The notes beneath the pieces were generated by a model. It saw only the letters and a program-made list of their open reading frames with translations. It had not been told where the DNA came from and did no database searches. 64,000 nt of DNA. It comes from Maridesulfovibrio ferrireducens (lineage in GTDB: Bacteria; Desulfobacterota; Desulfovibrionia; Desulfovibrionales; Desulfovibrionaceae). The translations under genes were made by a program, and so were the position numbers. Position 1 is the stretch's first letter. Every line of letters begins with the position of its first letter. The DNA is taken from positions 124,001-188,000 of the forward strand of contig NZ_FNGA01000004.1 of the NCBI RefSeq assembly GCF_900101105.1. The letters run 5' to 3'. Below, in pieces: positions 17,493-26,647 of this stretch.

Positions 17493-18365
17493 ATGTCCTT
17501 AGTCATTAACCACAACCTTATGGCCATGACCGCCCAACGCAATCTCGATACAGCGTACGGCAATCTCGGCGTCTCCACCCGGCGCCTTTCATCTGGCTTG
17601 AGAGTCGGAACCGCAGCTGATGATGCTGCCGGACTGGCAATTCGCGAACTTATGCGTGCTGATGTTAAATCTCTGAATCAGGGTATGAGAAACGCCAATG
17701 ACGCGATTTCCATGATTCAGACCGCAGACGGAGCATTGCAGGTTATCGATGAAAAGCTCATCCGCATGAAAGAACTTGCAACTCAGGCATCTACCGGTAC
17801 TTATAACTCCGATCAGCGCCTGATTATCGATTCTGAATTTCAGGCAATGGCATCGGAAATTACCCGTATTGCAAACGCAACAGATTTCAACGGAATTCAT
17901 CTGTTAAACGGTAACCTTTCCGGAGCGGCTTCTGCCCATAACGGTAATGGGTTGCACGCAACAGGACCTATGAAGGTTCACTTCGGAACCGGCAACGATT
18001 CTTCTGAAGATTACTATTATATTTCAGTCGGCACTTCCACAGCCTCTGCTCTCGGTGTAAACACCGCGATTTCAACTCAGGCTTTGGCCCAGCAGGCTCT
18101 GGATAAGATTCAGAACGCAATTATTTCAAAAGATAAGATCCGTGCGAATCTCGGTGCTATGCAGAACAGGTTGGAAAATACCATCACCAACCTTTCAATT
18201 CAGGCTGAAAACGTTCAGGCATCGGAATCTCGTATCTCCGACGTCGACGTAGCAAGCGAAATGACTGAATTTGTTCGTAACCAGATTCTCACACAGGCCG
18301 CGGTGGCAATGCTGTCACAGGCTAACTCGCTACCGAAGATGGCAATGCAGCTCATAGGCGGATAA
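17493..18365 (+). CDS. Flagellin (short form)
   Basis: Filament subunit of 290 residues. The start is at 17493, because AAGGAGG sits 7 nt upstream and the protein then begins with the conserved MSLVINHNLMAM; an upstream in-frame ATG at 17445 lies too close to the promoter. The N-terminal helix region (SSGLRVGTAADDAAGLAI) and the C-terminal region (SRISDVDVASEMTEFVRNQI, ending MAMQLIGG) are complete. The central variable domain is only about 60-80 residues, so the filament surface is minimal. The gene has its own sigma-54 promoter and terminator. Confidence 0.96.
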   Translation: MSLVINHNLMAMTAQRNLDTAYGNLGVSTRRLSSGLRVGTAADDAAGLAIRELMRADVKSLNQGMRNANDAISMIQTADGALQVIDEKLIRMKELATQASTGTYNSDQRLIIDSEFQAMASEITRIANATDFNGIHLLNGNLSGAASAHNGNGLHATGPMKVHFGTGNDSSEDYYYISVGTSTASALGVNTAISTQALAQQALDKIQNAIISKDKIRANLGAMQNRLENTITNLSIQAENVQASESRISDVDVASEMTEFVRNQILTQAAVAMLSQANSLPKMAMQLIGG

Positions 18366-18391
18366 CGCTTGACATATTGGGTGACGATTAA

Positions 18392-18438
18392 GGACTGTGG
18401 AGATGGCTGATCACCATCTCCCGGTCCTTGACCTTTTT
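18392..18438 (+). terminator. Rho-independent terminator of flagellin
   Basis: Inverted repeat GGACTGTGGAGATGG / CCATCTCCCGGTCC around a 7-nt loop, followed after CTTGACC-type bases by six T residues. It lies between flagellin and the convergent rnc gene. Confidence 0.8.
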
Positions 18439-18494
18439 TAAGCAGATAAAAGCAAGACGAAATCAGAAGAAGAATTGAAGGCAGTCTAGAATAA

Positions 18495-19199
18495 TCAGTC
18501 TTCAGTCTTTTGAGAATTTAAGTAAACAATTGCAGTTGCAGCCGCTGTCTGTTCAGCCTTTTTCAGACTTGTCCCTTCAGCCTCAAAAGTTTTTCCACTC
18601 GGAAGATTTAAGACTACCTGAAATATTTTTTCATGCTCGGGGCCTTTGGTACCTGTAAGCATGTATGTAGGGCGCTCTTTAAATACATCCTGTGTTATTT
18701 CCTGAAGTTTGCTTTTAAAATCTTTAGAAGTTTCAATCTTGAAAGTTTCAGGCCATTTATCTTCAAACAGTCTATGGATGAAACTACAAGCCTCATGATA
18801 GCCGCCATCAAGGAAAACAGCTCCTATAACAGCCTCCATTGTGTCAGCCAGCAGAGACGCTCGCAGCCTGCCACCTTGAGACTCCTCTCCTTTGCCAAGT
18901 CGCAAAAAGTAATTTAATCCCAATTCAAGGGCGATTATTGAAAGACTTTTTTCCTTAACCAGTTTAGATCTAATTTTGGTTAACTGTCCTTCATGGGCTT
19001 CTTGAAAACGCTTGAAAAGTTCTTCGGTTACGCATAATTCAAGAACTGCGTCTCCTAAGAATTCGAGTCTTTCATTATCTTCACACGGTTCAACTTGCTC
19101 ATTTGCCCATGAACTGTGGGTTAATGCCGTGGCTAAATGCTTGACTTGCGAAAATCGATAGTGGATACATTGCTGGAGGCGTAAGTACTCTTCTTCCAT
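18495..19199 (-). CDS. rnc: Ribonuclease III
   Basis: Double-strand-specific endoribonuclease (234 residues) for rRNA and mRNA processing. The RNase III signature ERLEFLGDAVLEL lies near residue 43-55, and the second metal-site segment ADTMEAVIGAVFLDGGY near 118. A C-terminal dsRNA-binding domain (about 158-228) begins DFKSKLQEITQ and contains GTSLKKAEQTAA. Only 33 nt separate its start from the divergent acyl-CoA synthetase gene. The era and lepA neighbours common elsewhere are absent. Confidence 0.96.
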   Translation of the reverse strand: MEEEYLRLQQCIHYRFSQVKHLATALTHSSWANEQVEPCEDNERLEFLGDAVLELCVTEELFKRFQEAHEGQLTKIRSKLVKEKSLSIIALELGLNYFLRLGKGEESQGGRLRASLLADTMEAVIGAVFLDGGYHEACSFIHRLFEDKWPETFKIETSKDFKSKLQEITQDVFKERPTYMLTGTKGPEHEKIFQVVLNLPSGKTFEAEGTSLKKAEQTAAATAIVYLNSQKTED

Positions 19200-19232
19200 A
19201 AAAACCTGCTTAAATTTATAGTAAAATTAAAA

Positions 19233-21341
19233 ATGTATTCTTATTCTTCATTAGAGGCTCTATTTGAGCCGACATCTATCGCCATTATCGGGGCTACCGC
19301 AGATCAGGATGATCCCGGTACCATTGTTGCGTCTAATCTTCTTGCCTCAGGATATAAGGGCAAAATCTTTCCAGTCAATGCCGAAGGTGAAGAAGTTCTC
19401 GGAATAAAGGCTTTTTCTTCAATTTCCGAGATTCCCCGTTTTACTGATTTGGCTGTTATCTGTCTGTCTCCTGCGGAGGTTCTCGGTGCTGTGGAAATGC
19501 TCTGCGAACTTCCTGTTCGTGCAGCAATAGTAACGAGTTCCGGCTTTGGAGAGACAGGACGCGAAGGGTATATCCTTGAGCAGCGTCTTGCCAAAATCGC
19601 TAAAAAAACCGGTATGATTATATTAGGACCGAATTGTCTCGGACTTATGAATCCAACTCTGTCACTTAACGCAAGTCTGTCTGCAGATTACACGAAGCAG
19701 GGAAACATTGCATTTTTTTCTCAATCCGGAGCCCTTTGTAATACAGCCTTGGACTGGGCCAACAGCGAAGGTGTCGGTTTTTCTAAGTTTATAAGTCTGG
19801 GCAACAAGGCTGTTCTCAGTGAAGCCACAATGCTCAGATACCTTTCTAATGATCCTGACACGAAAGTTGTCGTTGGTTATTGTGAAACTCTTGAAGACGG
19901 ACAGGACTTTTTACGGGTAGCTTATGATGCCACCTGCAAGAAACCTTTGATTCTGCTTCGTGCCGGAGGGACTTCCGCCGGCGCAAGGGCGGCATCCGCT
20001 CACTCAGGAGCTTTAACAGGAACTACAAGCGCATACAATGCTGCTTTCCGTCAAGCCGGAGTTTTACAAGCTGTTGATATCGAGGATATGTTCAACCTCG
20101 CTCATGCTTTTTCCTGTCAGCCTCTTCCAAAGGGTGGCAGTGTTGCAATTGTTACTAATTCAGGCGGCCCCGGAATTATTGCTGCTGATATGTGTGAAAA
20201 GGGTAGCCTCACGGTTTCGCGCCCTTCCAATGCAACTATTGATAAAATGAAAGGTTTTCTTAAGCCTTATGCGGCACTGTACAATCCTATTGATATGATA
20301 GGTGATGCAACATCTGAAACATATGCAAAGACGCTTAGAGCCGTTATTGAGGATGATGCTTTTGATTCTGTGCTGGTAATTCTTACCCCTGCTGCGAATA
20401 TTGTTGCTGAGGTGGAAAAAGTTGCCGCTGATATACTTGTTGCGGCGATGGATTCTTCTAAGCCGATAGTTACATGTTTTATGGGGGGGCATTCTGTTGC
20501 CGGGGCAAGAAATTTACTCCGTGACGGAGGAATTCCGTGTTATGATTTTCCGGAAGCCGCAGTCAGGAGCCTTGACGCCATGACTCGCTGTTACAGATGG
20601 CAGAATAAAGATTGGCCCATTGAGGTTTGTTTCAGGCGGGATATTTCAAAAGCGCAAAGCATTGTAGCTAATTCCAGAAGAATTGGTCTGATGGAGCTTG
20701 TCGAGCTTGATGCACAGCATCTGGCTTCGGCTTATGAGCTTCCGGTCCCCGAAACGGTTCTGGCCCGTACATCGAATCAGGCAGCCAAGGCTGCTAAACG
20801 GATCGGATACCCTGTGGTTCTTAAGGTTGCTTCGCCGCAGATATCCAGAAAAGAAGAGCTTGGGCTGGTTGTTACGGATCTCAATACTCCGCAGGAACTG
20901 CGAAGGGCCTTTTTAGAGATAACTTCCCGTGCCGCCAGAAGATGTAAAGATGCCTATATTACAGGTTGTCTTGTTCAGGCCATGGGACCGAAAGATTCGC
21001 ATGAAGTTATAATTTCTTTCAGGCGTGATGCCCAGTTCGGACCGCTTATCCGGTTCTCTCTTGGGGGCATTCATGCTGATATGCTTGGTGATGTTTCATC
21101 AAGACTGGCTCCTCTCGCTCTTAACGATGCACAGGAAATGATTCGCGAAATAGCGGCGTATCCTATTTTGCGCGGAGCCAGATCTGGAGCCGCAATAGAT
21201 TTAGGGGCGTTGGAAGATATATTGCTCATGGTTTCTCAGATGGCATCAGATCTACCGGAGATTCAGGAAGCAGAATTCAGCCCCATTATTGTGGGACCGG
21301 ATGGGGCGGTTGTCGCCAATATGCGTATGACCATCGGTTAA
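19233..21341 (+). CDS. ADP-forming acyl-CoA synthetase homologue (fused alpha-beta), altered ATP-grasp site
   Basis: 702 residues with the architecture of NDP-forming acetyl/acyl-CoA synthetases: a CoA-binding Rossmann domain (about 8-135, IAIIGATADQDDPG), succinyl-CoA-ligase-like domains (about 150-460) and a C-terminal ATP-grasp domain (about 480-700). The first phosphohistidine is present at His257 in AHSGALTG. The family's second histidine, in the usual HK(S/T)DVGGV loop, is replaced: the loop reads SPQISRKEELGL with Arg539. The late motifs are also changed (EFSPI for the usual INP, VANMRM for VDARI). The protein may therefore be a regulatory or altered enzyme instead of a normal ATP-making synthetase. 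The DRTGG-domain gene follows after 26 nt with AAGGAG. Confidence 0.85.
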   Translation: MYSYSSLEALFEPTSIAIIGATADQDDPGTIVASNLLASGYKGKIFPVNAEGEEVLGIKAFSSISEIPRFTDLAVICLSPAEVLGAVEMLCELPVRAAIVTSSGFGETGREGYILEQRLAKIAKKTGMIILGPNCLGLMNPTLSLNASLSADYTKQGNIAFFSQSGALCNTALDWANSEGVGFSKFISLGNKAVLSEATMLRYLSNDPDTKVVVGYCETLEDGQDFLRVAYDATCKKPLILLRAGGTSAGARAASAHSGALTGTTSAYNAAFRQAGVLQAVDIEDMFNLAHAFSCQPLPKGGSVAIVTNSGGPGIIAADMCEKGSLTVSRPSNATIDKMKGFLKPYAALYNPIDMIGDATSETYAKTLRAVIEDDAFDSVLVILTPAANIVAEVEKVAADILVAAMDSSKPIVTCFMGGHSVAGARNLLRDGGIPCYDFPEAAVRSLDAMTRCYRWQNKDWPIEVCFRRDISKAQSIVANSRRIGLMELVELDAQHLASAYELPVPETVLARTSNQAAKAAKRIGYPVVLKVASPQISRKEELGLVVTDLNTPQELRRAFLEITSRAARRCKDAYITGCLVQAMGPKDSHEVIISFRRDAQFGPLIRFSLGGIHADMLGDVSSRLAPLALNDAQEMIREIAAYPILRGARSGAAIDLGALEDILLMVSQMASDLPEIQEAEFSPIIVGPDGAVVANMRMTIG

Positions 21342-21367
21342 AATTTAAAATTTAAGGAGTAACTTTC

Positions 21368-22435
21368 ATGCCCGGTTTATATATAGGCTCCACCAGCGGA
21401 TATTCCGGTAAGAATATGATCGTTATGGGACTTGGTCTGTATTTTCAGAAAGCAGGCGTCAGTCTTGGTTACATGAAACCGGTTGGAGCTATTCCAGTTG
21501 AAGTTGACGGGTGTCTCGGCGACGAAGACGCTTTTTTCCTTCAAGAGGTTTTAGGTGTTTCCAACCCGGCTAAAGTAGTTACTCCGGTTGTAGTTACCCA
21601 TGATTTTAAGGTTCAGGCTTTTAATGGAAGATGTGAAGACCACGTTGAGCCTATTGTTCAGGCTTACGAAAAAATAAGCGCGGACAAAGATCTTACTCTG
21701 GTTGCAGGGTCAGGTTCCATGTATTCCGGCAAATATTGCGGGGTAGACGGGGTTCACCTTGTTAAAACTCTGGGAATTAAATGCATTGTTATTGATAGAT
21801 TTCAGAAAGAGTTGAACTACGACTATCTGGTGGTACTCAAAGAAACCCTCGGTGATAATATGATCGGGGTTATTCTGAATGATATTCCTCCTACTTTCAT
21901 GGATGAAATAACCTCACTCATTAAACCTTTTCTTGAAAGAAAAGGAGTTAAAGTGCTGGGCGTAATCCCTAAAGATTCGCTCATGGGAACCATAAAAGTT
22001 TGTGATCTTGCAGAGCATCTGGGTGGTAAGATTATTTCGGCTCATAGTAAAAAAGATCAGCCTGTGGAAAGCTTTTTGATTGGAACTATGCAGGTCGAAA
22101 ATTTTATGACTCATTTTCGTAAGCATCGTAATTCCGCTGTGATTGTAGGCGGAGACAGATCAGATGTTCAGCTTGTTGCGCTTGAGGGAGAATGCCCCTG
22201 TCTAGTGCTGACCGGAAATCTTTATCCGAATGATATTATTTTAACTCGTTCAGAAGTTTTGGGGACTCCAATCATTGTAGTGAGGGATGACACTTTTTCT
22301 GTAGCGAAAAAAATGGAAGACATTCTTTCGCGTCATAAACTGCGTGAACCTGCCAAAATCAAGCACGGAGTTGAGCTTGTTGAGTCGCATATCGACTTTG
22401 CATTTATTAAAAATGAACTCGGGCTCAAATACTAG
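21368..22435 (+). CDS. DRTGG-domain ATPase, phosphotransacetylase N-terminal-like
   Basis: 355 residues. The N-terminal two thirds resembles the dethiobiotin-synthetase-type P-loop domain found at the front of long phosphotransacetylases (GSTSGYSGKNMIVMGLGLYF, MKPVGAIPVEVDG). The C-terminus is a DRTGG domain (about 230-340), with VIVGGDRSDVQ in place of the name-giving motif. The catalytic Pta domain is absent, so it is unlikely to make acetyl phosphate itself. It is cotranscribed with the acyl-CoA synthetase homologue and ends at a strong terminator. A role as nucleotide-sensing partner of that enzyme is inference. Confidence 0.82.
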   Translation: MPGLYIGSTSGYSGKNMIVMGLGLYFQKAGVSLGYMKPVGAIPVEVDGCLGDEDAFFLQEVLGVSNPAKVVTPVVVTHDFKVQAFNGRCEDHVEPIVQAYEKISADKDLTLVAGSGSMYSGKYCGVDGVHLVKTLGIKCIVIDRFQKELNYDYLVVLKETLGDNMIGVILNDIPPTFMDEITSLIKPFLERKGVKVLGVIPKDSLMGTIKVCDLAEHLGGKIISAHSKKDQPVESFLIGTMQVENFMTHFRKHRNSAVIVGGDRSDVQLVALEGECPCLVLTGNLYPNDIILTRSEVLGTPIIVVRDDTFSVAKKMEDILSRHKLREPAKIKHGVELVESHIDFAFIKNELGLKY

Positions 22436-22443
22436 TTATTACT

Positions 22444-22479
22444 CAGCCCCGCACGGCATGCCGTGCGGGGCTGTTTTTT
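22444..22479 (+). terminator. Strong rho-independent terminator
   Basis: A perfect 30-nt palindrome (CAGCCCCGCACGGCA with its complement) followed by six T residues on the plus strand. It lies between convergent genes, and its T-run overlaps the stop codon of the metallo-hydrolase gene by 2 nt. Confidence 0.95.
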
Positions 22480-23101
22480 ATGTAAAAAGCGGATTGTTTT
22501 TCTTTTCGTGAATGACTGAGGTCATAGGGCCGTGACCTGGATAAATTTGTGTTTCGTCCGGAAGAATGAATATTCTGGTTCTGATGGAATTCAATAAAGT
22601 TTCGCTGTCACCGCCGGGAAAGTCTGTTCTACCTACAGCTATCATGAATATTAAATCTCCGACGAATACACAGCTAAGTGCCGGGAAAAAAAATGAAAGA
22701 CTGCCGACGGTATGACCGGGCGTGGCGAGTACCATCATTGGTTGATCAAATATAAACTGTTTTCCGGGCTTCAGGTCGGTTACTTCGAAGTCTAAAAGAT
22801 GTGGAAATTCTTTTGATCCTCCGTATGAGAAAGACACTTCGTTCAGGTAGTGATCTTCGATGTTCCCATAAATCTGAGCTCCGGTCATTTTTTGCAGTTC
22901 ACTCACTCCTCCGATATGATCTAAATGCATATGAGTCAGGTAGATGGACTTAAGATTGAGATTTCTGCCTTTGATCGCCTCTAAAAGGGGTTGCGGCTCC
23001 GGAGCACAGTCTATTACAATTGCCTCTTTGCCGTAGGTCAGCAGGTAACAGTTTGTTTCTAGAGGGCCGAGAACAAACGTTTCAACTGTAATATTTGTCA
23101 T
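22478..23101 (-). CDS. MBL-fold metallo-hydrolase, glyoxalase II-like
   Basis: 207 residues from the ATG at 23101 (a TTG 30 nt upstream would add 10 residues without a better ribosome site). Zinc-binding THMHLDHIGG carries the HxHxDH motif, with later ligands in TPGHTVGS, VGDLIF and YPGHGPMT, the order of the hydroxyacylglutathione hydrolase-like family. The substrate is unknown; thioester hydrolysis is the usual guess. Single gene, convergent with the DRTGG gene. Confidence 0.88.
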   Translation of the reverse strand: MTNITVETFVLGPLETNCYLLTYGKEAIVIDCAPEPQPLLEAIKGRNLNLKSIYLTHMHLDHIGGVSELQKMTGAQIYGNIEDHYLNEVSFSYGGSKEFPHLLDFEVTDLKPGKQFIFDQPMMVLATPGHTVGSLSFFFPALSCVFVGDLIFMIAVGRTDFPGGDSETLLNSIRTRIFILPDETQIYPGHGPMTSVIHEKKNNPLFT

Positions 23102-23193
23102 TTTTACAAACTCTTGACTGTGTGCCGGCAATAAGGTGAATTTAAATTAATGTTCTGCGAAAATAACTTTTCAACAATTAGTCAGGATTTAAA

Positions 23194-24375
23194 ATGCTTT
23201 ACTTTTTAGGAAACTGTCAAATGGATTTCCTCAGTCGTGCTGTTAGCAAACTGGGGTATGATTGCGTGTACAAAGTGTTAGCTTCACCTTTTACATATAA
23301 CAGTTCTCCCGGTATTATTCCGCAAGAGTTACTTGATAAAGATGTAAATCTCGGACTTGCAGATTTTTATCATGACCGCAGTCTTTCCAACCAGTTTGAA
23401 ATGATTTCTTCTGCTGAGCCGGAACCGGAAGCTATTGTAATTAATCTGTTCCATGAAAGCAGTCCACTTTTTATTAATAATACCCAGAAATATATATTCT
23501 TTATTGATCCTAAGGCATGGACATATCATCCAGCTCTTGAGGAATGGATGAAAGCTGGATTCGGTATGATTCAGGTAAATCCTGCTACCTATATGAAGCG
23601 ATACGAGGAAATGCTCAAGAATATTCGCGAAAAATTTCCTTTGGTGCCTATTCTGGTTGTTTCAAGACTTTCCCATTTTCCGGCGTTCGGTCCCGAACCT
23701 TATTCCTATCTTGAGGGATGGAACGATTTGTGGAAATACAGCGGTGCAATATTCAATCGCTGGGAAAACAATATTTCTGATTTAAATGTCGTTGATATGG
23801 ACAGAGTTTTTGCCGGAATATGGGCTTCGTCCGAGAAAAAAATTGAAGCTCACTGTCCTTTTTTGAAGTTTAAATTAGCGGAAGAAAATAATGTGGTAAC
23901 AGGTATTCATGCCAGCCGTGATATTGAACATGTCGGTTCAACGTGGCCTGTTTTAGCAGCTAAGATAACAGAGTTTATCGAGAATGGTAAAATCAGTTAT
24001 TCCGCAAATGAAGTGAAACCGGATGAGTGGAATCATCCGTGGCAGCCTGTAAAATATTCTGAGGAAGAGCTACTCAAAATGCTCGCATCAGGAGCAAATT
24101 ATCTATGCGCTAGCGCAATAGGTAAATTTTTTGTTAATCTTGAGAAGGATTATACAGCGTTGCTGGTCAGGACGGCTGAATACACACCAGTATGCCACAA
24201 CACATTGCATATGATTAAAACATATGGCCGAATCTGGAGAAATCCAGATCTTTCGCAGTGGTGTCAGGCTCATCGAAAAAATGTGATTGCGTTTACCGCA
24301 AACGGGCCGCTTTATACAGAAGATTACTTGCAACGATTGGACGAAGTAGAAAAATATGCCTTGGGAGAGATCTAA
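23194..24375 (+). CDS. Protein of unknown function with N-terminal GNCQ motif
   Basis: 393 residues, no signal peptide or membrane helix. It begins MLYFLGNCQMDFLSRAV; the GNCQ start recalls the WcbI/SGNH-like group of putative acyltransferases and hydrolases in polysaccharide synthesis. A later ASRDIEHVGSTWP at about 248-260 places Asp and His three residues apart, as a terminal catalytic block would. The C-terminal 120 residues resemble nothing I recognise. It is transcribed divergently from the metallo-hydrolase (92 nt) and stands alone. The family link is tentative and based on the motif only. Confidence 0.5.
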   Translation: MLYFLGNCQMDFLSRAVSKLGYDCVYKVLASPFTYNSSPGIIPQELLDKDVNLGLADFYHDRSLSNQFEMISSAEPEPEAIVINLFHESSPLFINNTQKYIFFIDPKAWTYHPALEEWMKAGFGMIQVNPATYMKRYEEMLKNIREKFPLVPILVVSRLSHFPAFGPEPYSYLEGWNDLWKYSGAIFNRWENNISDLNVVDMDRVFAGIWASSEKKIEAHCPFLKFKLAEENNVVTGIHASRDIEHVGSTWPVLAAKITEFIENGKISYSANEVKPDEWNHPWQPVKYSEEELLKMLASGANYLCASAIGKFFVNLEKDYTALLVRTAEYTPVCHNTLHMIKTYGRIWRNPDLSQWCQAHRKNVIAFTANGPLYTEDYLQRLDEVEKYALGEI

Positions 24376-24396
24376 ACGGTTGAGACCGCATGAAGG

Positions 24397-25161
24397 TTAT
24401 TGCTCTTCGTGCGCAGCCTGCATCCCGAATTTATCTAATATCAGCTGAAGTTCTCCTGTCTTTTTCATGTTTTCCAGTTCCTTGTTGAATTTTTTTACAA
24501 ATTCAGGAGGAGCGAATTCTTTGGAAAAACCAATGTAGTAATTTATATTTTTATTAGCTCCTGCGAACTGGATGTTATCAAGATTTAGTTTTTCGATCAT
24601 TGCAAAGCCTACCTCCTTATTGGAATAGACTGCATCAACACGGCATTTAGAAAGTTTTTTGAAAGGAGCTATGTCGTCTGGAGTTGTATCAATACTGATT
24701 CTTCCTCTGAGTGGCTTACTTATTTTTATGAGCTCATTTGATGTGTTTGAAGGACCGTATACTCCTACGCGCTTGCCTCTGAGGCTGTAGATGTTTTTAT
24801 AATTGATTGGTGTTGTCGTACATTCAAAAAAGCCATATTGGGTATTAAGAATCGGGAGTGAAAATGTCATCCATGATTCTCTTTGTTTGTTTTTTCCTAT
24901 TAAAAAAAGAGCTTGCACTTCACCTTTTTTAAACATGCTTTGCGATCTTCTCCAAGGTCGCAGTATGATTTCATAGTTGGTCTCCAACTTCACACAGATT
25001 TTTTTAATGATTGCCGCACCGGGGCCTTGGACTTCGCCATTTTCTAAATATGAAAACGGTGGAAAATCCTGAGTGGCGAAAGTTATTTTGTCTTTCGCAT
25101 TTACAGGAAGAGATGTGAGGCACAACAGCAGAGTCATAATTGCGAATATTATTTTCGGCAA
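24397..25161 (-). CDS. Periplasmic solute-binding protein, SBP_bac_3 family (orphan)
   Basis: 254 residues with a Sec signal (about 1-22, ending LPVNA). The family start ITFATQDFPPFSYLENGEVQGPGAAI is clear, and the second lobe has GKRVGVYGPS and the C-terminal FNKELENMKKTGELQLIL. It resembles polar amino-acid binding proteins, but no permease or ATPase is nearby. It follows lpdA on the same strand across a terminator, so it is probably a separate unit. It is a second orphan binding protein of the same type as the one at 1996-2853. Confidence 0.78.
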   Translation of the reverse strand: MPKIIFAIMTLLLCLTSLPVNAKDKITFATQDFPPFSYLENGEVQGPGAAIIKKICVKLETNYEIILRPWRRSQSMFKKGEVQALFLIGKNKQRESWMTFSLPILNTQYGFFECTTTPINYKNIYSLRGKRVGVYGPSNTSNELIKISKPLRGRISIDTTPDDIAPFKKLSKCRVDAVYSNKEVGFAMIEKLNLDNIQFAGANKNINYYIGFSKEFAPPEFVKKFNKELENMKKTGELQLILDKFGMQAAHEEQ

Positions 25162-25179
25162 AGCAGGCTCCTTAAAAGA

Positions 25180-25213
25180 AAATCCCGCTGAAGATTAGTC
25201 TTCAACGGGATTT
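25180..25213 (-). terminator. Terminator of the glycine cleavage operon
   Basis: Inverted repeat AAATCCCGCTGAAGA / TCTTCAACGGGATTT (15 bp, one GT) with a 4-nt loop. On the minus strand it is followed by a T-rich tract (TTTTCTTTT). It lies between lpdA and the downstream binding protein. Confidence 0.85.
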
Positions 25214-25255
25214 AGAATAACATTTGGATTAGTCTTCTGCAATGCTGCTTTGAAA

Positions 25256-26647
25256 TTATTTAGGAGGTTGTTTCTCCGCTTTCAAAGCACCGAGTAAAGC
25301 TTCATCAAGTGAAGGGTGCGGGAAAATTACTTTGTGCAGATCTTCTTCAGTCCATGCTTCTTGAACAATCATAGCAGCAGCAGTCGTGAAGCCGGACACA
25401 TGGTGTCCTACAGCGGTAATTCCTACTACTTTATCATCCAGCCATACCACCTTCACAAAGCCCTGAGTTGCGGCATATGACTGCGCAATGGGATTGGCTA
25501 CCAACTGGAACGAAGATACTTTTATCTCACCTTTTCCTTCAAGGTCGCTGACCATCTGCCCGACACGCATGGTTTCGGGTGATCCATAGAGAATTGAAGG
25601 GATGGGAGCATGAGTGTACGGACCTTTGTCTTTTCCGGTAATCCTGCGCACAACATATCCGGCTTGATGGCTGGCTGCGTGAGCAAGCAGCGTTTTACCG
25701 TTTAAGTCTCCGATCGCATAAATATTCGGTGCTGCTTCAAGGTTTTCATCAACCTTCACAAAGCCGGGACCTACGGTTGAAGCTCCGCAGTTTTCGAGAC
25801 CTAGGTCTTTCGAATTAGGGCGTCGTCCAATGGCAATCAGAGCTTTATCCGCGATTATTTCATCACCGTCTTCGGTGCGCAAAACAGCTTTGCCGTTTTC
25901 AGCAGTAACGGATTTTACTTTCACGCCCAGTCTGATGTCCCATTTATGACGCTTGAAAACAGAGCGCAACGTTTTGGATACTTCTGGATCTTCATACACA
26001 GCGATTCTGTCAAGAGCGTCCACAACTGTAATTTTAGTTCCGGTTCTATGGGCAATTTGAGCCATTTCCAAACCGATAAAACCTGCTCCGATGACTAGAA
26101 GAGATTCAGGCATTTCAGTGAGAGCAAGAAAGCCTGTGTTGTCTAAAACCGTCTCATTGTCAGGCTCTAGCCCAGGGAAAACAGTGGGATGCGAACCTGT
26201 CGCCAGTACAAGATTTTTATATTCTAAAATAGCGGTTTCGTTCGGGTGGGAAACTTCTATTTTTCCTTGTTCAATTATTTTTGCTGTAGCGGGGTAGAAA
26301 TCTATCCCCAGAGCTTTAAGCTTTTGCGCCATTGCTTTACGGGTTGCACCGATAAAGCGGTCTTTTTTTGTGCAAAGAGCTTCAAAATTTATTTTTATTT
26401 CACCTGTCGCAACTCTAGCTTTGACCTGCGCAGCAAGGTCTTCAACCGGAGAAGTTGCGCCGAGATAAAGTTTTGTGGGGATGCATCCTACATTCAGACA
26501 GGTTCCGCCGAGAAGATCTTTTTCTACCAAGGCAACTTTGATTCCGAATGTCGCAGCTTCTGTTGCTGCGTCAAAGCCGCCCGGCCCGGCTCCTACGACC
26601 ACGAGGTCGTAGGAACGGATTCCGGTTGGTAAATTATTTAATGTCAT
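25256..26647 (-). CDS. lpdA: Dihydrolipoyl dehydrogenase (glycine cleavage L-protein)
   Basis: 463 residues. It reoxidises the dihydrolipoyl arm of GcvH with NAD+. The FAD site VVGAGPGGFDAATEA, redox-active disulfide GGTCLNVGCIPTK, NAD site VIGAGFIGLEMA, second FAD motif GDLNGKTLLAHAA and catalytic HPSLDEAL near the C-terminus are all present. It overlaps the gcvPB stop by 14 nt, the last position in gcvH-gcvPA-gcvPB-lpdA. No E2 or E3-partner dehydrogenase genes are here, so it is dedicated to glycine cleavage or shared with a distant complex. Confidence 0.96.
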   Translation of the reverse strand: MTLNNLPTGIRSYDLVVVGAGPGGFDAATEAATFGIKVALVEKDLLGGTCLNVGCIPTKLYLGATSPVEDLAAQVKARVATGEIKINFEALCTKKDRFIGATRKAMAQKLKALGIDFYPATAKIIEQGKIEVSHPNETAILEYKNLVLATGSHPTVFPGLEPDNETVLDNTGFLALTEMPESLLVIGAGFIGLEMAQIAHRTGTKITVVDALDRIAVYEDPEVSKTLRSVFKRHKWDIRLGVKVKSVTAENGKAVLRTEDGDEIIADKALIAIGRRPNSKDLGLENCGASTVGPGFVKVDENLEAAPNIYAIGDLNGKTLLAHAASHQAGYVVRRITGKDKGPYTHAPIPSILYGSPETMRVGQMVSDLEGKGEIKVSSFQLVANPIAQSYAATQGFVKVVWLDDKVVGITAVGHHVSGFTTAAAMIVQEAWTEEDLHKVIFPHPSLDEALLGALKAEKQPPK

